Source of the DNA: Fusobacterium sp.
GTDB taxonomy: Bacteria > Fusobacteriota > Fusobacteriia > Fusobacteriales > Fusobacteriaceae
Assembly (NCBI RefSeq): GCF_030528405.1
Contig: NZ_JAUMYY010000015.1
Location: 2,349 to 37,334 of the forward strand
DNA length: 34,986 nt
Direction of reading: 5' to 3'
This document shows, piece after piece, positions 33,627-34,986 of the stretch; within the stretch, counting starts at the first letter, position 1; each line of letters starts with the position of its first letter. Made by a program: the position numbers and the translations under genes. The notes beneath the pieces are model-generated. The model was not told where the DNA came from. It searched no databases and worked only from the letters and a program-made list of their open reading frames with translations.

Positions 33627-34326
33627 ATATTTAGCCACACTGGGCATAGCCTCAAGAAGAAATATAGATAAATTAATTCTTGAAGGGAAGATTTCAGTAA
33701 ATGGTAAAATTGCAGTACAGGGAATGGAAATTAGTGATGTTGATGAAATTATAATTGATGGGAAAAAAATAGAAAAAAATCTAAAACAAAATTTAAATGA
33801 AAAAGTGTATTTTATGCTAAATAAGCCCTTAGAAGTTTTATCCAGTTCCAGTGATGACAGAGGTAGAAAGACCGTTGTTGACTTAATAAAAACAGATAAA
33901 AGAATTTTTCCTATTGGAAGACTGGACTATATGACAAGGGGTTTAATTATTTTAACAAATGATGGGAATCTTTTTAATAGGCTTGTCCATCCTAAATCGG
34001 AAGTTTATAAAAAATATTATTTAAAGGTTTTTGGTGAACTGAAGAAATCAGAAATAGAACAATTAAAAAAAGGTGTGAATCTGGAAGACGGCAAAACCTT
34101 GCCAGCTAAGATAAACTCCGTAAAAATTGAAAACAATAAAACTTCCATGTTTATTTCAATAAAAGAAGGAAGAAATAGGCAAATAAGAAGAATGATAGAA
34201 AAATTTGGCTATAGAGTTCTTGAGCTTAGAAGAGAAAAAATCGGAGAATTAAGCCTAGGTGATTTACCAGAAGGTAAATATAGAGAATTGACAAAAGAAG
34301 AAATAGAATATTTATATTCATTGTAA
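33613..34326 (+). CDS. rluB: RsuA/RluB-family pseudouridine synthase
   Basis: This enzyme isomerises uridine to pseudouridine in rRNA. The 237-residue protein has an N-terminal S4 RNA-binding domain (INKYLATLGIASRRNIDKLI, then GKISVNGK) and the catalytic domain with GRLDYMTRGLIILTNDG, in which Asp105 is the catalytic residue. KEGRNRQIRRM near residue 190 is the other family motif. Whether it modifies 23S rRNA (RluB, RluE or RluF) or 16S rRNA (RsuA) cannot be decided with certainty. The pairing with scpB favours RluB. The ATG overlaps the scpB end, and a terminator follows 4 bases after the stop. Confidence 0.92.
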   Translation: MRINKYLATLGIASRRNIDKLILEGKISVNGKIAVQGMEISDVDEIIIDGKKIEKNLKQNLNEKVYFMLNKPLEVLSSSSDDRGRKTVVDLIKTDKRIFPIGRLDYMTRGLIILTNDGNLFNRLVHPKSEVYKKYYLKVFGELKKSEIEQLKKGVNLEDGKTLPAKINSVKIENNKTSMFISIKEGRNRQIRRMIEKFGYRVLELRREKIGELSLGDLPEGKYRELTKEEIEYLYSL

Positions 34327-34330
34327 AAAT

Positions 34331-34376
34331 GTTGTTGCAAATTATTAAATTAAAGTTGCGGCAACTTTTTTTATTT
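34331..34376 (+). terminator. Terminator after rluB
   Basis: GTTGTTGCAA (34331-34340) pairs with TTGCGGCAAC (34356-34365), with two G-T pairs, followed by TTTTTTTATTT. It isolates the following adhesin gene from the housekeeping operon. Confidence 0.8.
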
Positions 34377-34477
34377 AGCCAAATTTTTTAATAAAAATTT
34401 CTAAAGCAGGAAATTTCCTATACTTCAAATTTAAAAAATAAATACTTAAATATATTAAAATAAAATGTATAAATTTG

Positions 34478-34504
34478 TTGCATTTTTTTTTTTTTTGATA
34501 CAAT
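34478..34504 (+). promoter_or_regulatory. Adhesin promoter with poly-T spacer (candidate phase-variable promoter)
   Basis: TTGCAT (34478-34483) and TACAAT (34499-34504) are separated by 15 bases that are almost all T. An alternative -35, TTGTTG at 34475-34480, gives a spacer of 18. The transcription start would lie near 34511, about 50 bases before the adhesin start codon. A change in T number would alter the spacer length and therefore promoter strength. The remainder of the 233-base gap from 34327 holds the rluB terminator and a short GGAAATTTCC palindrome at 34409-34418. Confidence 0.6.
34483..34496 (+). repeat. Homopolymer tract of 14 T
   Basis: Fourteen consecutive T lie between the predicted -35 and -10 of the adhesin gene. 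It is the longest single-base run noticed in the window, and tracts of this length are prone to slippage during replication. Confidence 0.9.
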
Positions 34505-34559
34505 AAAATTAAGATAGGATTATGTGAATTTAAATAAAAAATGAAAAGGAGTGTTTATT

Positions 34560-34986
34560 ATGAAAAGAAGTTTAAAATTTTTAACACTTACATTATTAAT
34601 TTTATTAGCACAATTATCTTTAGCAGCAAGTTATGTACAAGGATCAGGAAGTGAAGGACATTCACAGGAAGTTGTAGCAGTTGGAATCAGTTATACTGAT
34701 GAAGACGGAGTGTTACATAAAAATGAAGCAGGAGATCCAACAGATACGACAATTAAGTATTATGCTTCAGCAGTAGGAGTAGGGAACAAAGCCAGTGGAT
34801 GGCAAAGTACCGCTTTTGGTGCTATAAATACAGCTAGTGGATGGAAAAGCTCTGCTTTTGGGAATAATAATACAGCGACTGGAGAACGAAGTTCTGCTTT
34901 TGGATATGCAAATGCAGCGAGAGGACTATTAAGTTCTGCTTTTGGATTTCTTAATGGAGCCAGTGGAAAATTAAGTTCTGCTTTTG
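34560..34986 (+). CDS. YadA-like trimeric autotransporter adhesin, 3' end cut by window
   Basis: The first 142 codons of a trimeric autotransporter are present, open to the right edge. Residues 1-23 form a signal peptide (positive start MKRSLK, hydrophobic core with LILLAQ, cleavage near LAAS). From residue 78 onward 14-residue head repeats of the YadA type follow: ASGWQSTAFGAINT, ASGWKSSAFGNNNT, ATGERSSAFGYANA, ARGLLSSAFGFLNG and a partial fifth, with a related SAVGVGNK unit before them. Such repeats form a left-handed beta roll that binds host matrix or cells. The stalk and C-terminal membrane anchor would lie outside the window. AAAGGAG (34546-34551) is 8 bases before the ATG. The upstream promoter contains a 14-T tract. 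No assignment to a particular ligand is possible. Confidence 0.88.
   Translation, partial: MKRSLKFLTLTLLILLAQLSLAASYVQGSGSEGHSQEVVAVGISYTDEDGVLHKNEAGDPTDTTIKYYASAVGVGNKASGWQSTAFGAINTASGWKSSAFGNNNTATGERSSAFGYANAARGLLSSAFGFLNGASGKLSSAF
34791..34986 (+). repeat. 42-base tandem repeats encoding YadA head units
   Basis: Units begin at 34791, 34833, 34875, 34917 and 34959 (the last partial). Each encodes 14 residues with the core SSAFG or STAFG, and the DNA segment around tctgcttttgg is nearly invariant. Copy number could vary by recombination or slippage, and the array continues past the window edge. Confidence 0.85.

Noticed and set aside
34409-34418. GGAAATTTCC palindrome upstream of the adhesin
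   Set aside because: A single 10-base palindrome about 60 bases before the promoter in AT-rich DNA is too weak to call an operator.

Overview
The window looks like a chromosomal segment of a Fusobacterium-type organism (Fusobacteriaceae). It is very AT-rich with heavy AGA and ATA codon use. It has a diderm envelope (RseC-type protein, trimeric autotransporter) and an anaerobic amino-acid-fermenting gene content (formimino-glutamate route of histidine breakdown, PLP C-S lyase, YfcC-type carrier). The species cannot be fixed from sequence reading alone. All genes appear intact except those cut by the two window edges.

Region 1 (1-12557, + strand) is one tightly packed nine-gene operon, with gaps of a few to about 27 bases or short overlaps. 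It starts in a binding protein cut by the left edge and continues with a FecCD-type permease, an ABC ATPase, a CbiZ-type adenosylcobinamide amidohydrolase with a C-terminal extension, a CobN-type metal chelatase large subunit, a radical SAM/SPASM protein, a ChlI-type AAA+ ATPase, a ChlI-ChlD fusion (AAA+, acidic linker, VWA) and an AP-endonuclease-2-type TIM barrel that is a candidate CbiR. Read together it is a corrinoid (or other tetrapyrrole) uptake, remodelling and metal-handling unit. The combination of two unrelated nucleotide-loop-removing enzyme types with a complete chelatase and a radical SAM enzyme is the most interesting gene set here. A nested hairpin terminator closes the operon.

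Region 2 (12710-19443, - strand) holds an APC permease, an M20 amidohydrolase, a YfcC-type carrier, a MalY/PatB C-S lyase and a DUF401 membrane protein. A divergent MarR-family regulator (19639-20175) faces it. The start region of this operon carries a near-ideal palindrome just downstream of the predicted -10. The content fits import, deacylation and C-S cleavage of cysteine conjugates. A MATE exporter (- strand) converges on marR and shares its terminator.

Region 3 (21769-26279, + strand) is folate-linked: glutamate formimidoyltransferase, imidazolonepropionase and formimino-THF cyclodeaminase (the later steps of histidine degradation), then, behind a terminator and a new promoter, thymidylate synthase and dihydrofolate reductase. 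Histidase and urocanase are not in the window.

Region 4 (26288-34326) contains TrkA, a PAQR/hemolysin III-like protein, RseC (- strand), a small unknown protein, an EamA exporter, and then an unknown coiled-coil membrane protein, Maf, MreB, ScpB and an RluB-type pseudouridine synthase in close succession.

Region 5 (34331-34986) carries a terminator, then a promoter whose spacer is almost entirely a run of 14 T, then the start of a YadA-like trimeric autotransporter with 14-residue head repeats, cut by the right edge. The T-run between -35 and -10 is a strong candidate for a phase-variation switch of this adhesin.

No tRNA, rRNA, CRISPR array, insertion sequence or phage gene was seen. No gene-free stretch exceeds about 300 bases; the longest (30372-30670) holds a terminator and a promoter.
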